DNA from: an uncultured Pseudomonadota bacterium
GTDB taxonomy: Bacteria > Myxococcota_A > UBA9042 > CAIXZC01
Assembly: GCA_937884235.1 (NCBI GenBank)
Contig: CALGBT010000545.1
Span: forward strand, 1 to 25,031
Length of the DNA stretch: 25,031 bases
Direction of reading: 5' to 3'
The translations under genes were made by a program, and so were the position numbers. This document shows, one piece after another, positions 1-7,627 of this stretch. The notes beneath the pieces are model-generated. The model worked only from the letters and a program-made list of their open reading frames with translations. It had not been told where the DNA came from and did not search any database. Position 1 is the first letter of the stretch. Each line of letters opens with the position of its first letter.

Positions 1-1287
1 TGCGCCCTCGGCCCCCATCACCGCGATCACAGCTGAGCGCCAGGCCTGGACCCGGTCATAGCCCATGTCCTTTGAGACCAGGGCAATATAGGCTCCGCCA
101 AAGGCTTTGCGCATCACCAGCGAGATCTTGGGAACCGTGGCCCTGGAATAGGCATAAAGGACCTTGGCGCCGTGTCGGATGATACCGTTGTGTTCGAGTT
201 TGCTGCCGGGCAGGAACCCGGTGACATCGACAAAGTTGACGATGGGAATACCGAAGGCATCGCAGAAGTTGACGTGGCGGGCGATCTTGTCTGCGGCGTT
301 GATGTCGATACAACCGGCCAGCATCATGGGCTGGTTGGCAACGATCCCGACGGTTTCGCCATTGAGTCGTCCCAGTCCCACCACCACATTGGGGGCAAAT
401 TGACTGTGCACTTCCAGCAAGGAATCCAGGTCGAGGACTTCACTGAGCACCTTCTTGACATTGTAGGCCCGGCTCGATTCCAGGGGAACCAGAGTCTCCA
501 GGGAGGGATTTTCACGCACCGCTGAGTCGGTGGTTGCGACCCGAGGCGGCGCCTCCTGGTTGTTGGCCGGCAGATAGGAGAGGATCTGCTGTATACGTTG
601 AATGGTCGCGGCCTCGTCGGCTTCCATGAAGTGGGCCACGCCGGAGCGGGTGGCGTGGACCCGGGCCCCGCCCAGGGACTCGCCATCAATCTCCTCCCCG
701 GTGACGCTGCGAATAACGTTGGGCCCGGTAATGAACATGCTGGACGTGTCCTTGGCCATGAGCACGAAATCGGTGAGTGCAGGGGAGTAAACGGCAATGC
801 CCGCGCACGGTCCGAGAATGGCGGAGATCTGTGGAATCACGCCGCTGGCCTGGGTGTTAAGCCGAAAGATCTCGCCCCCCCCGTCGAGGCCGGCGATGCC
901 TTCCTGAATCCGTGCCCCGCCAGAGTCGAGGAGGCCGACGACTGGGCTCCCGGTCTTGAGCGCGAGTTCGATGGTGCGGGCGATCTTGCGTGCATGCACT
1001 TCACCGATGGAAGCCCCTTTGTAGGAGAAATCCTGGGCGTAGACGAAAATCCGGCGCCCCGCGACGGTCCCGGACCCGGTGATCACGCCATCCCGGTCTC
1101 GGGGATCGGGCATGGTTGGGGAGCGGGCGAAGGCACCGAACTCCTCGAAGGAATCAGCATCCAGGAGAAGCTTCAGCCGCTCTCCTGCAGTAAGGCGATT
1201 GTTGGCGTGTTGGCGCGCGGCATCCGCCGGAGTGGATAGCGCGGCACGGCGTTGCTGCAGCCTCTTCTTCTGTTCTTCCAGCGACAT
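1..1287 (-). CDS. Acyl-CoA carboxylase carboxyltransferase subunit (PccB/MmdA-like), 3' truncated by window
   Basis: Biotin-dependent carboxyltransferase that moves a carboxyl group between carboxybiotin and an acyl-CoA (propionyl-, acetyl- or methylmalonyl-CoA); cytosolic complex. The frame is open from the ATG at 1287 to the window edge, giving 429 of the roughly 510 residues usual for the family, so the C-terminus is missing. Both crotonase-like halves are visible: the N-half has an SGGARIQEG segment followed by a Gly-rich oxyanion loop, and the C-half has a DVTGFLPGS segment, then NGIIRHGAK, then RKAFGGAYIA. These match the acyl-CoA and biotin sites of the family. A GGAG/GGGGGG stretch precedes the ATG. 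The gene is 117 bp from nagZ and may have its own promoter. Family is certain; the preferred acyl-CoA cannot be read from sequence alone, and no biotin carboxylase or biotin carrier gene lies within the window. Confidence 0.93.
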   Translation of the reverse strand, partial: MSLEEQKKRLQQRRAALSTPADAARQHANNRLTAGERLKLLLDADSFEEFGAFARSPTMPDPRDRDGVITGSGTVAGRRIFVYAQDFSYKGASIGEVHARKIARTIELALKTGSPVVGLLDSGGARIQEGIAGLDGGGEIFRLNTQASGVIPQISAILGPCAGIAVYSPALTDFVLMAKDTSSMFITGPNVIRSVTGEEIDGESLGGARVHATRSGVAHFMEADEAATIQRIQQILSYLPANNQEAPPRVATTDSAVRENPSLETLVPLESSRAYNVKKVLSEVLDLDSLLEVHSQFAPNVVVGLGRLNGETVGIVANQPMMLAGCIDINAADKIARHVNFCDAFGIPIVNFVDVTGFLPGSKLEHNGIIRHGAKVLYAYSRATVPKISLVMRKAFGGAYIALVSKDMGYDRVQAWRSAVIAVMGAEGA

Positions 1288-1404
1288 GTCCCCCCCTACT
1301 CCAACTCCGCACAATCAGACTCCCTCAGAGCTTCGGCCCCAGCCGGAGTGGGCGGTAGGTTACCACTCAGGGAGGGACGATTTCCAGCGAAAAGGGGGGA
1401 TGGC

Positions 1405-2469
1405 TCAGGCCAGTGATGCCGCCAGGCGTTTGTGCTCCGGGTCATTGAGCACGGCCATCAAATCGCCGGCGTTTGCGGCCACCGCGGTTTTGCGGGTGAT
1501 CTGCTTGAGACGCTGCACGCGCTCCCACGCGGCGAGGATGGTTTCGGGCTTCAGGATACGCCCGTCCACCGCCTTGTAGACGGCTTCGATGGCCGCTATC
1601 TGGCGTGCCATTGAGTGGCAGAAGAGCATCACATCAACCCCGGCCTTGAGGGCCATAATGGCCGCGTCGTCGGGGTCGTAGTGGTCAGCAATCCCCCGCA
1701 TCTCGAGGTCATCGGTCATGACGACACGGTCGAAACGCAGGTCCCTGCGGAGGAGGCCATGGACGGCAGCGGGGGAGAGCGTGGCCGGGCGCTGCTCATC
1801 CAGACCTTCGTAGACAACGTGGGCGGTCATCATCGCATCGACCCCGGCCCGGATCGCAGCTTCGAAGGGAATCAATTCCCTGGCTTTGAGGGCCGCACCG
1901 CCGTGGCGCAACCGGGGCAACACCTCGTGGCTGTCATCCCGGGTGTCCCCGTGGCCTGGGAAGTGTTTGCCGCAGGTCGCGATTCCCGCGGCCTGCATCC
2001 CCTTGATGGTGGCACTGCCCAGACGGGCGACAGTATCGGGATCGGCGGCAAAGGCGCGGTCGCCGATGACACGATTGACCGGGTTGGTGTGAATGTCGAG
2101 CACCGGCGCAAAGTTCAGGTTGAAGCCCAGCGCCACCAACTCTCGGGCCTGGGCAAAACCCGCGTCAAAAGCAATCTTCGTAGAACCAGTGAGACCGATG
2201 TTGCGAGCTGGCGGGAAGTGCGTCACCGGTGCTTGCAGGCGCTGCACTCGGCCACCTTCATGGTCGATGGCGCGCAGCAGATCGCGGCTCTTGAAGGAGC
2301 GCAGGAGCTCCCAAGCCTGGAGCGGCTCCGAGATATTGCGGGCAAAAAGGATGATGCCGCCCACATGGTAGCGGGTGATTAGCTCCTTGAGGGCGGGGGT
2401 CTGACTTCTCCCTTCGAAGCCCACAAGGAAGAGCTGTCCGATCTTCTTGCGAAGTTCTTTGTCAGGCAT
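1405..2469 (-). CDS. nagZ: Beta-N-acetylhexosaminidase, GH3 family (NagZ)
   Basis: Glycoside hydrolase family 3 enzyme that removes N-acetylglucosamine from GlcNAc-anhydroMurNAc muropeptides during peptidoglycan recycling; usually cytoplasmic. The 354-residue product is of normal NagZ length. It has IDHEGGRVQRL near residue 70, the NagZ loop KHFPGHGDTRDDSH with the Asp179-x-His181 acid/base dyad, and MTDDLEMRG with the predicted nucleophile Asp253. No signal peptide is visible. The ATG at 2469 has an AGGAG about 7 bases upstream. It is the last gene of a minus-strand group and lies 3 bases after the stop of the oligopeptide-type permease, which suggests co-transcription and a link to uptake of cell-wall fragments (inference). 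Known family, high confidence. Confidence 0.95.
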   Translation of the reverse strand: MPDKELRKKIGQLFLVGFEGRSQTPALKELITRYHVGGIILFARNISEPLQAWELLRSFKSRDLLRAIDHEGGRVQRLQAPVTHFPPARNIGLTGSTKIAFDAGFAQARELVALGFNLNFAPVLDIHTNPVNRVIGDRAFAADPDTVARLGSATIKGMQAAGIATCGKHFPGHGDTRDDSHEVLPRLRHGGAALKARELIPFEAAIRAGVDAMMTAHVVYEGLDEQRPATLSPAAVHGLLRRDLRFDRVVMTDDLEMRGIADHYDPDDAAIMALKAGVDVMLFCHSMARQIAAIEAVYKAVDGRILKPETILAAWERVQRLKQITRKTAVAANAGDLMAVLNDPEHKRLAASLA

Positions 2470-2472
2470 TGA

Positions 2473-3300
2473 TCAACTCCTGGAAATGGGGTCAGGTTGG
2501 GCCAGCCGGTCCCGGAGCCGGTCCCCGATGATGTTGAAGGAGAGGACGCTGAGGAAGATGGCCAGCCCCGAGAAAGTCGCCACATACGGTGAGCAGACGA
2601 AGAGGGCGGCGCCTTCGCTGAGCAGGCTCCCCCATGAAGCCATGTCCTGGGGCCCTAACCCGAGGAACGAGAGGCTTGATTCCGCAAGGATTGCCGCCCC
2701 CACGGCGAAGCTCACTTGAACGAGCACCACGCTCATGATGTTGGGAAGGATGTGGCGAAAGAGAATCCGCGCGGTGCCGGCACCGACGGTGGTGGCGAAA
2801 TTGACATACTCCTTCTCACTCTCCTGGAGCACCTGCCCCCTCACAAGTCGGGCCCACCCGGCCCAGCCCGTGGCCGAGAGCGCAAGCATGACATTGGTAA
2901 TGGAAGGCTGCTGGGTAATAAACACCAGAAGAATGGCCAGGAGGATGCCGGGGAAGGCAAAAAAGACCTCTGACAAGCCCATGAGAGCGCTGTCCACGAG
3001 GCCTCCGCGCCAGCCGGAGAAGAGCCCCAGGGGCACCCCGATGAACATGGAGATCAAGGTGGCTCCAAAACCGACGGCCAGGGCCACCCTGGCCCCATGC
3101 AAGAGCAGGCTGAGGGTATCACGGCCCTGCTGATCGGTCCCCAGTACATGGGCGGCAGAAGGAGGAGACAGCAGTGCCGAATCGCTCCGCTCGTTGGGAG
3201 GATAGGGAGCAACATAATCGGCCAGCAGTGCGGTAACAAAGAGCAGTGCGACAAAGGTTGCCGCAAGCCAGACCAGACCATTTTGCAGCAACGCCCTCAT
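2473..3300 (-). CDS. Oligopeptide/dipeptide ABC transporter permease, DppC/OppC type
   Basis: Inner-membrane permease of a peptide-type ABC importer. The 275-residue protein has an N-terminal membrane segment (about 8-30), the DppC-type periplasmic motif HVLGTDQQGRD at 51-61, and about five further membrane spans. The EAA coupling loop lies near 160-188 and ends in RHILPN, which docks on the ATPase. Its ATG overlaps the stop of the DppB-type gene by four bases (ATGA) and is preceded by GAGGAGG, so the two permeases are translationally coupled. The ATPase subunits (DppD/DppF) are not in the window. A substrate-binding protein that could serve it is encoded divergently at 7628-9397. Whether the substrate is peptide, muropeptide, nickel or sugar cannot be read from the sequence. 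Confidence 0.92.
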   Translation of the reverse strand: MRALLQNGLVWLAATFVALLFVTALLADYVAPYPPNERSDSALLSPPSAAHVLGTDQQGRDTLSLLLHGARVALAVGFGATLISMFIGVPLGLFSGWRGGLVDSALMGLSEVFFAFPGILLAILLVFITQQPSITNVMLALSATGWAGWARLVRGQVLQESEKEYVNFATTVGAGTARILFRHILPNIMSVVLVQVSFAVGAAILAESSLSFLGLGPQDMASWGSLLSEGAALFVCSPYVATFSGLAIFLSVLSFNIIGDRLRDRLAQPDPISRS

Positions 3301-4277
3301 TCCCTGCCTCCTCGCGCAAAGGAGTGGGCGATCCGGGGGTCGATGGCCATGTAGAGGAGGTCAACGACGAAATTCACCAGGACATAGACGGCACCAATGA
3401 AGAGGGCAGTGCCCTGGACAATGGCATAGTCGCGCTGCGCGATTCCCTCTAGCAGCAAGGTCCCAATGCCCGGCCGGGCGAAAACCTTCTCGGCAATGAT
3501 GGCACCAGAGAGGAGGGCCGCGAACTGGAGTCCGAGGACTGTGGCGACGGGAATCAGGGCATTGCGTAAAACGTGCCTGATGACAACCCGGTGACGCGGC
3601 AGTCCCCGGGCCCGGGCCGCCATAACATAGGGCTGCTCGAGGACGTCGAGGACGCTGGTTCGCACCATCCGAGTGAGCTTCGCCGAGAGGGCCAGACCGA
3701 GGACGAAGGCGGGGAGCACGAGACTGGGCAATCCCTGGACCCCCGCCGCCGGGTCGGGCAGCAATCCCAGGCGGATGGAGACGAAGTGAATGAGCAACGG
3801 CCCCAGCCAGAACCCGGGCATGGCGATGCCCACCAGGGTAATTGCGAGGGCCCCGTGATCCACGGCTCGATTGCGATAGAGGGCTGCCAGGAGCCCCAGA
3901 GGCAGGGCCAGACAGATGGCAACCAGGACTGCGCTCAAGGCCAGTTCCAGGGTATAGGGGATGACCTCCCGGACAAGATCGCCAACGGTGGTACCAGAAC
4001 GCGCCCGAGAGTAGGGGGTACCCAAGGAACCATCGAGAACCTGACCGAGATACCTTGCAAACTGCTCAGGGAGGGGTCGGTCGAGGCCCATCTCGCCTCT
4101 CAACCGAGCCAGTTCCTCCGGTGGCGCCTGCTCGCCCAGAATGGAAACTGCCGGGTCGCCGGGCACCGCACGGACCACCACGAAGACAAGGGTCAGAACC
4201 CCGAGCAGCACAACAACAGTCCGAAAAAGCTTTCCGAGAATGCGCAGAGCGAGGAGCGGCAGGGGGCGCAAGGCCAT
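3297..4277 (-). CDS. Oligopeptide/dipeptide ABC transporter permease, DppB/OppB type
   Basis: Partner permease of the DppC-type protein in the same importer. The 326-residue product starts with a long membrane helix (about 12-36) followed by the family signature VPGDPA. It then has a periplasmic loop containing the usual LGLDRPLPEQ-like segment, here MGLDRPLPEQ, and at least five more spans. The EAA loop is at about 217-244 with RHVLRNALIPV, and a C-terminal FARPGIG motif is typical of DppB. The ATG at 4277 is preferred over an upstream in-frame start at 4340 because it lies just after the FHA gene's stop (4282) and gives the standard DppB N-terminus. The Shine-Dalgarno is weak, so translation may depend on coupling to the FHA gene. 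Confidence 0.92.
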   Translation of the reverse strand: MALRPLPLLALRILGKLFRTVVVLLGVLTLVFVVVRAVPGDPAVSILGEQAPPEELARLRGEMGLDRPLPEQFARYLGQVLDGSLGTPYSRARSGTTVGDLVREVIPYTLELALSAVLVAICLALPLGLLAALYRNRAVDHGALAITLVGIAMPGFWLGPLLIHFVSIRLGLLPDPAAGVQGLPSLVLPAFVLGLALSAKLTRMVRTSVLDVLEQPYVMAARARGLPRHRVVIRHVLRNALIPVATVLGLQFAALLSGAIIAEKVFARPGIGTLLLEGIAQRDYAIVQGTALFIGAVYVLVNFVVDLLYMAIDPRIAHSFARGGRE

Positions 4278-4281
4278 GGGA

Positions 4282-4764
4282 CTAGAGGGTGTCGATGAGG
4301 AAATATGCCAGCACAACGCCCCCAATCGCGGCCAGCGCAAAGAGCAGCACCAGGTAGCCCTGGGAATGACGTGTTTCCTGGGCCTTGAGGAGGCGTGTCT
4401 TGCGAGTCGATGTCGGCGTCTGGGCCACCGTCAATTCCATCTCGACGGTGGGCAACCCGCCCAACTCACCAGAAGCCTCATTGACGAGGCCCCCGCTCCA
4501 GCAGCCCACTTCCAGCTCTTCCCCGTAGCGCAGCTGCACTTCTTTGCCGATGTGATACTCGCCATTGACCTTGGTGCCGTAGCGACTGCCCAGATCCTCA
4601 ACGAGAACGGCATCGTCGGCGATGCGGACCTGACAGTGATACCGGGAGATGGTCTGGTCCTCCAGGACGAGATCGCACTCCAAGGAGCGGCCGATGGTCT
4701 GCGGCTCCTCGCTGATCTCAACGTCCCGTGACAGGGACTCCGGCCCGGTGAGCCGAAGTTTCAT
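4282..4764 (-). CDS. FHA-domain protein with C-terminal membrane anchor
   Basis: The FHA domain binds phosphothreonine peptides, so this protein is probably a signalling adaptor held at the inner membrane. The 160-residue product has an N-terminal FHA domain (about 1-95) with the expected Gly25-Arg26, Ser40-Arg41-x-His43 and Asn67-Gly68 positions, a polar Thr-rich linker, and one hydrophobic segment at about 136-157 that ends at the C-terminus, giving a tail-anchored layout with the FHA domain in the cytoplasm. Start: the ATG at 4764 has a perfect AGGAGG five bases upstream; an in-frame GTG lies two codons earlier and is less likely. The gene is first in a group with the two permeases and nagZ. 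No Ser/Thr kinase is encoded in the window, so the phosphorylated partner is unknown. Confidence 0.85.
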   Translation of the reverse strand: MKLRLTGPESLSRDVEISEEPQTIGRSLECDLVLEDQTISRYHCQVRIADDAVLVEDLGSRYGTKVNGEYHIGKEVQLRYGEELEVGCWSGGLVNEASGELGGLPTVEMELTVAQTPTSTRKTRLLKAQETRHSQGYLVLLFALAAIGGVVLAYFLIDTL

Positions 4765-4835
4765 GGTCACCTCCTGGCTCCAGATATTGGCAACACCTCC
4801 TTATGGTTACACCATGATGCGGGTGAACACAAGAA

Positions 4836-5771
4836 TTAGGAGCCTAGATGATCTTGCAAGAAGGTTAGCATTGCAGCCTCCCCAGGGGCGACATCGTCGG
4901 GCGAGAACCAGAGCACGTCCTCCATCTTGCCAAACCAGGTGCGCTGACGTTTGGCGTACCGGGCGTGGTGAGAGAGAATCTGGGCCCTGGCCTGGTCCGG
5001 CGACAGCCGCCCGGCCAGGAGATCCATGGCCGCCCGGTAGCCGAGAGCCTTGAAGGAACGCAGGGTGGATGGCCAACCCTGGGCCAGCAGCCCTTCCACT
5101 TCAGCCACAAACCCTTGGGCAAACATCGCTTCGATGCGCTGCGCCAACATTTTCCGGTGTTCCTCACGGGGGACATCCAGGCCGAGCAAGAGCGCTTCTC
5201 GCCGCTTGCCGGCAAAGCCATGTCGCTGCTGAAACTCGCTGATGGGAGTGCCAGTGTGGCGGAAGACCTCAAGGGCACGGGTGATGCGTTGCGGGTCATT
5301 GGGACTGATTCGCCCGGCAGAATCCGGATCCACGGCCATCAGGGTGGCATGCAAGGCGGCAACCCCAACTCGGGCCAACTCCTCTTGCAAGGTCCGGCGC
5401 ACGGCCACAGGTACGTCGGGGATCTCGGCAAGCCCATAGAGCAGCGCTTTCACATAGAGCCCGGTGCCGCCGACCAAGAGGGGGATACGTCCCCGGGAGA
5501 CGATGTCGTCGAACACCGGCAACGCCAACTGGACATAGCGGCCGGCATCCAGGGGGTCGTCGGGCTCTACAATATTGAAAAGATGATGGGGAACCTCAGC
5601 CCGCTCTGCCGCGGTGGGAGTGGCGGTGCCAATATCCAGGCCGCGATAGACCTGAGAAGCATCGGCATTGACAATCTCCACTGGGTGGTGACGTGCCCAA
5701 TTCAGGGCAACTCCGCTCTTGCCGGTACCGGTGGCCCCGACGAGGATTATCACGGGATGCGGAGGGCTCAT
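4836..5771 (-). CDS. miaA: tRNA dimethylallyltransferase (MiaA)
   Basis: Transfers a dimethylallyl group to N6 of A37 in tRNAs that read codons beginning with U. The 311-residue product has the P-loop GATGTGKS (12-19), NADASQVYRGLDIGTATP near 35-52 for tRNA and active-site contacts, GGTGLYVKALLYG, and the C-terminal tRNA-binding KALGYRAAMDLL and YAKRQRTWF motifs. The first half of the P-loop region follows directly after the chosen ATG at 5771, which overlaps the mutL stop by four bases (ATGA), so translation is coupled to mutL. A longer in-frame reading from 5840 would only add an Arg/Pro-rich stretch that lies inside mutL. The mutL-miaA order is common in proteobacteria. Confidence 0.96.
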   Translation of the reverse strand: MSPPHPVIILVGATGTGKSGVALNWARHHPVEIVNADASQVYRGLDIGTATPTAAERAEVPHHLFNIVEPDDPLDAGRYVQLALPVFDDIVSRGRIPLLVGGTGLYVKALLYGLAEIPDVPVAVRRTLQEELARVGVAALHATLMAVDPDSAGRISPNDPQRITRALEVFRHTGTPISEFQQRHGFAGKRREALLLGLDVPREEHRKMLAQRIEAMFAQGFVAEVEGLLAQGWPSTLRSFKALGYRAAMDLLAGRLSPDQARAQILSHHARYAKRQRTWFGKMEDVLWFSPDDVAPGEAAMLTFLQDHLGS

Positions 5772-7555
5772 GTGCGGTGGAACCACCGGGCGACCTCGTC
5801 TTCGGAAAGGAAGGCCACCACGGGGCGGCCGTGGGGACAATAGGCCGCGAGGTCGATGCCATCCATTTGCTGCAGCAGTGCCGTCACCTCGCGTTCGTCC
5901 ATGGGGTCGCCGGCGCGCACTGCCATGTGGCAGGCCATGGTAGAAATGGGCTTGTGGAAGAGACTCCCAGCATCCAGGGAGTCGTCGGCATCCGAGAGCT
6001 CTTCGAGGACGGCACGCACGGCGGGCTCGGCGGAACGCTGCTTGAGGAGCACAGGCACCGATTTGACGGCCACGGTGTTGCCGCCAAACGGCTCCAGGAC
6101 GAAGCCCAGGCGTTCCAGCAACTCGGCGCGGTCACTGACCGCCGCAATCAGGGAGGGGTCCAATTCAATCAGCTGTGGTACCAGCACTGCTTGACCAGGA
6201 ACACCGGCCGCCTTGAACTGCTGCTGAAGGCGTTCGAACATCACCCGTTCATGCGCAGCATGCTGGTCGATGAGCACCAGTGAACGGCCGATCTGCCCCA
6301 GCAGGAAGCAGTTGGCAAACTGCCCGAGATAGCGCATTGAGGCAAAACTCCCGGCGGCCTGCCGGGAAAACACCAGCTGACCCGAAAACGGTTCTTGCGA
6401 ACGCAACGGGGAAGCCGGAATGGGAAACCCCGGATTGGAGGTGCCCATTGCGGAAGGTGGAGAGAACGGCTCCAAAGATGAATCGGTCGCTCCGGCAAAA
6501 GCTGACAGCGCATCTCGATTCGTAGCCGCGGCCTCATCGGTCTGCAGGCGGCCCCGAAACCAGGGTGCCTCCGAGACAGTCAGGCGGACCGCCCTGGCGA
6601 TGGCGGCGAAAACCTCACTGCTGCGCTGGAATCGCACTTCACTTTTGGCCGGATGGACGTTGACATCCATCTGGTTGGGAGGCACTTCAATGTCAAGGAT
6701 GGCATAGGGGTAATCGCCGCGACCCAGTAAGGTGCCATACCCATTCATGACTGCCTGAATGATCAGCTTGTCCCGAACGAATCGGCCGTTGACAAAGGTG
6801 AAAAGGCCGGTGGCTCCGCGCTTCTTGAGGTCCGGTTCTGAGACGAAACCGCGCACTCCAACGGGGCCCTCAAGGTAGCATTCATAAAGGTGGTCGCAGA
6901 CTTTGCGGCCAAGAATCGCGAAGATGCGGGACAGACGGTCCTTCTCTGGGGGAGCAAGGATGACCTGACGCCCGTCGACGCTCAGTTCAAAATGGACCTG
7001 GTGGTTGGAGAGGGCCATCCGCTGCACGACATCGACAATGGTACGGTTTTCGGTGGAGTCGTTCTTGAGGAACTTGCGCCGGGCGGGGACGTTGTAGAAG
7101 AGCTCATTTACGGCCACGTCGGTACCCGCTGGCATGGCAGCCTCCTCGGCCTCCCGATGGCCGCGGTCGCCGATGGTGACCTGGGTACCGGAGGGGAGTT
7201 CCGCCTGACGGGTGCGCAAGGTGAATCTGGAGACCGAAGCGATGGAAGGCAAGGCTTCTCCGCGAAACCCGAAGGTGCCGATATTATGAAGGTCTTCGAT
7301 GGAGGCACATTTGCTGGTGGCGTGACGCTCCAAGGCCAGGACGGCTTCGTCTCGGGACATACCACCGCCGTTATCGAGGACCCGGATGCGGCGCTTCCCC
7401 CCCTCCTCGACTTCAATGGTGATGCGTGTGGCTCCGGCGTCGAGCGCGTTTTCCACCAGTTCTTTCACCACCGACGCTGGGCGCTCGACGACCTCGCCGG
7501 CGGCGATCTGGTTCTTCAGCCACTCTGGCATGATCTGAATGCGGGGGGATCTCAA
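5768..7555 (-). CDS. mutL: DNA mismatch repair protein MutL
   Basis: GHKL ATPase that couples MutS mismatch recognition to strand nicking. The 595-residue product has NQIAAGEVVERPASVVKEL with the predicted catalytic Glu32 and Mg-binding Asn36, LDNGGGM, and GFRGEAL in the N-terminal ATPase domain, then a divergent linker (about 340-400), then a C-terminal dimerisation domain. That domain has DQHAAHERVMFE at 430-441, which matches the DQHA-x2-E-x4-E metal-binding motif of nicking MutL proteins, plus ACHMAVRAG and CPHGRP near the end. The start is a TTG at 7555, with AGAGG upstream and the family N-terminus RIQIMPEWLKNQIAAG; an internal ATG at 7531 is possible but lacks a ribosome site. It is the first gene of mutL-miaA. 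Confidence 0.96.
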   Translation of the reverse strand: MRSPRIQIMPEWLKNQIAAGEVVERPASVVKELVENALDAGATRITIEVEEGGKRRIRVLDNGGGMSRDEAVLALERHATSKCASIEDLHNIGTFGFRGEALPSIASVSRFTLRTRQAELPSGTQVTIGDRGHREAEEAAMPAGTDVAVNELFYNVPARRKFLKNDSTENRTIVDVVQRMALSNHQVHFELSVDGRQVILAPPEKDRLSRIFAILGRKVCDHLYECYLEGPVGVRGFVSEPDLKKRGATGLFTFVNGRFVRDKLIIQAVMNGYGTLLGRGDYPYAILDIEVPPNQMDVNVHPAKSEVRFQRSSEVFAAIARAVRLTVSEAPWFRGRLQTDEAAATNRDALSAFAGATDSSLEPFSPPSAMGTSNPGFPIPASPLRSQEPFSGQLVFSRQAAGSFASMRYLGQFANCFLLGQIGRSLVLIDQHAAHERVMFERLQQQFKAAGVPGQAVLVPQLIELDPSLIAAVSDRAELLERLGFVLEPFGGNTVAVKSVPVLLKQRSAEPAVRAVLEELSDADDSLDAGSLFHKPISTMACHMAVRAGDPMDEREVTALLQQMDGIDLAAYCPHGRPVVAFLSEDEVARWFHRT

Positions 7556-7566
7556 CTACCTACCTC

Positions 7567-7595
7567 TTGCTTACGGGCGGGGTAGACGATAGCAT
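7567..7595 (+). promoter_or_regulatory. Candidate sigma-70 promoter for the substrate-binding protein gene
   Basis: TTGCTT (7567-7572) and TAGCAT (7590-7595) have a 17-base spacer, placing transcription start near 7602 and the TTG start codon about 26 bases later. The match to consensus is moderate. It faces and overlaps the mutL promoter candidate. Confidence 0.4.
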
Positions 7596-7614
7596 CAAAC
7601 GGTGAGCGGAACAA
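7586..7614 (-). promoter_or_regulatory. Candidate sigma-70 promoter for mutL-miaA
   Basis: On the minus strand, TTGTTC (7614-7609) and TATCGT (7591-7586) are separated by exactly 17 bases and lie about 30 bases upstream of the mutL TTG. The match to consensus is moderate. Its -10 element overlaps the -10 of the opposing promoter for the substrate-binding protein. Confidence 0.4.
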
Positions 7615-7627
7615 GGCAGGGGGAGCA

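Noticed and set aside
598..1239. Long plus-strand open frame opposite the carboxyltransferase gene
   Set aside because: It is antisense to a gene with clear family motifs across its whole length and its own translation is low-complexity Gly/Glu-rich with no recognisable domain; a GC-rich shadow frame.
1288..1404. Possible attenuator or terminator between nagZ and the carboxyltransferase gene
   Set aside because: Only a six-base pairing (TCCCTC/GAGGGA) with a loop of about 45 bases; no T-tract, so not supported.
1615..2382. 255-codon plus-strand open frame opposite nagZ
   Set aside because: Lies entirely within nagZ, which has intact catalytic motifs; no ribosome site or domain on the plus strand.
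3573..4298. 241-codon plus-strand open frame opposite the DppB-type permease
   Set aside because: Gln/Gly/Pro-rich translation without domains; the minus strand encodes a complete permease.
4768..4793. Eight-codon leader frame (TTG start) ending in the Shine-Dalgarno of the FHA gene
   Set aside because: Only two bases separate the AAGGAGG from the TTG, which is too close for initiation; likely chance.
4965..5843. 292-codon plus-strand open frame opposite miaA
   Set aside because: Shadow of miaA and the mutL end; composition is typical of antisense GC-rich frames.
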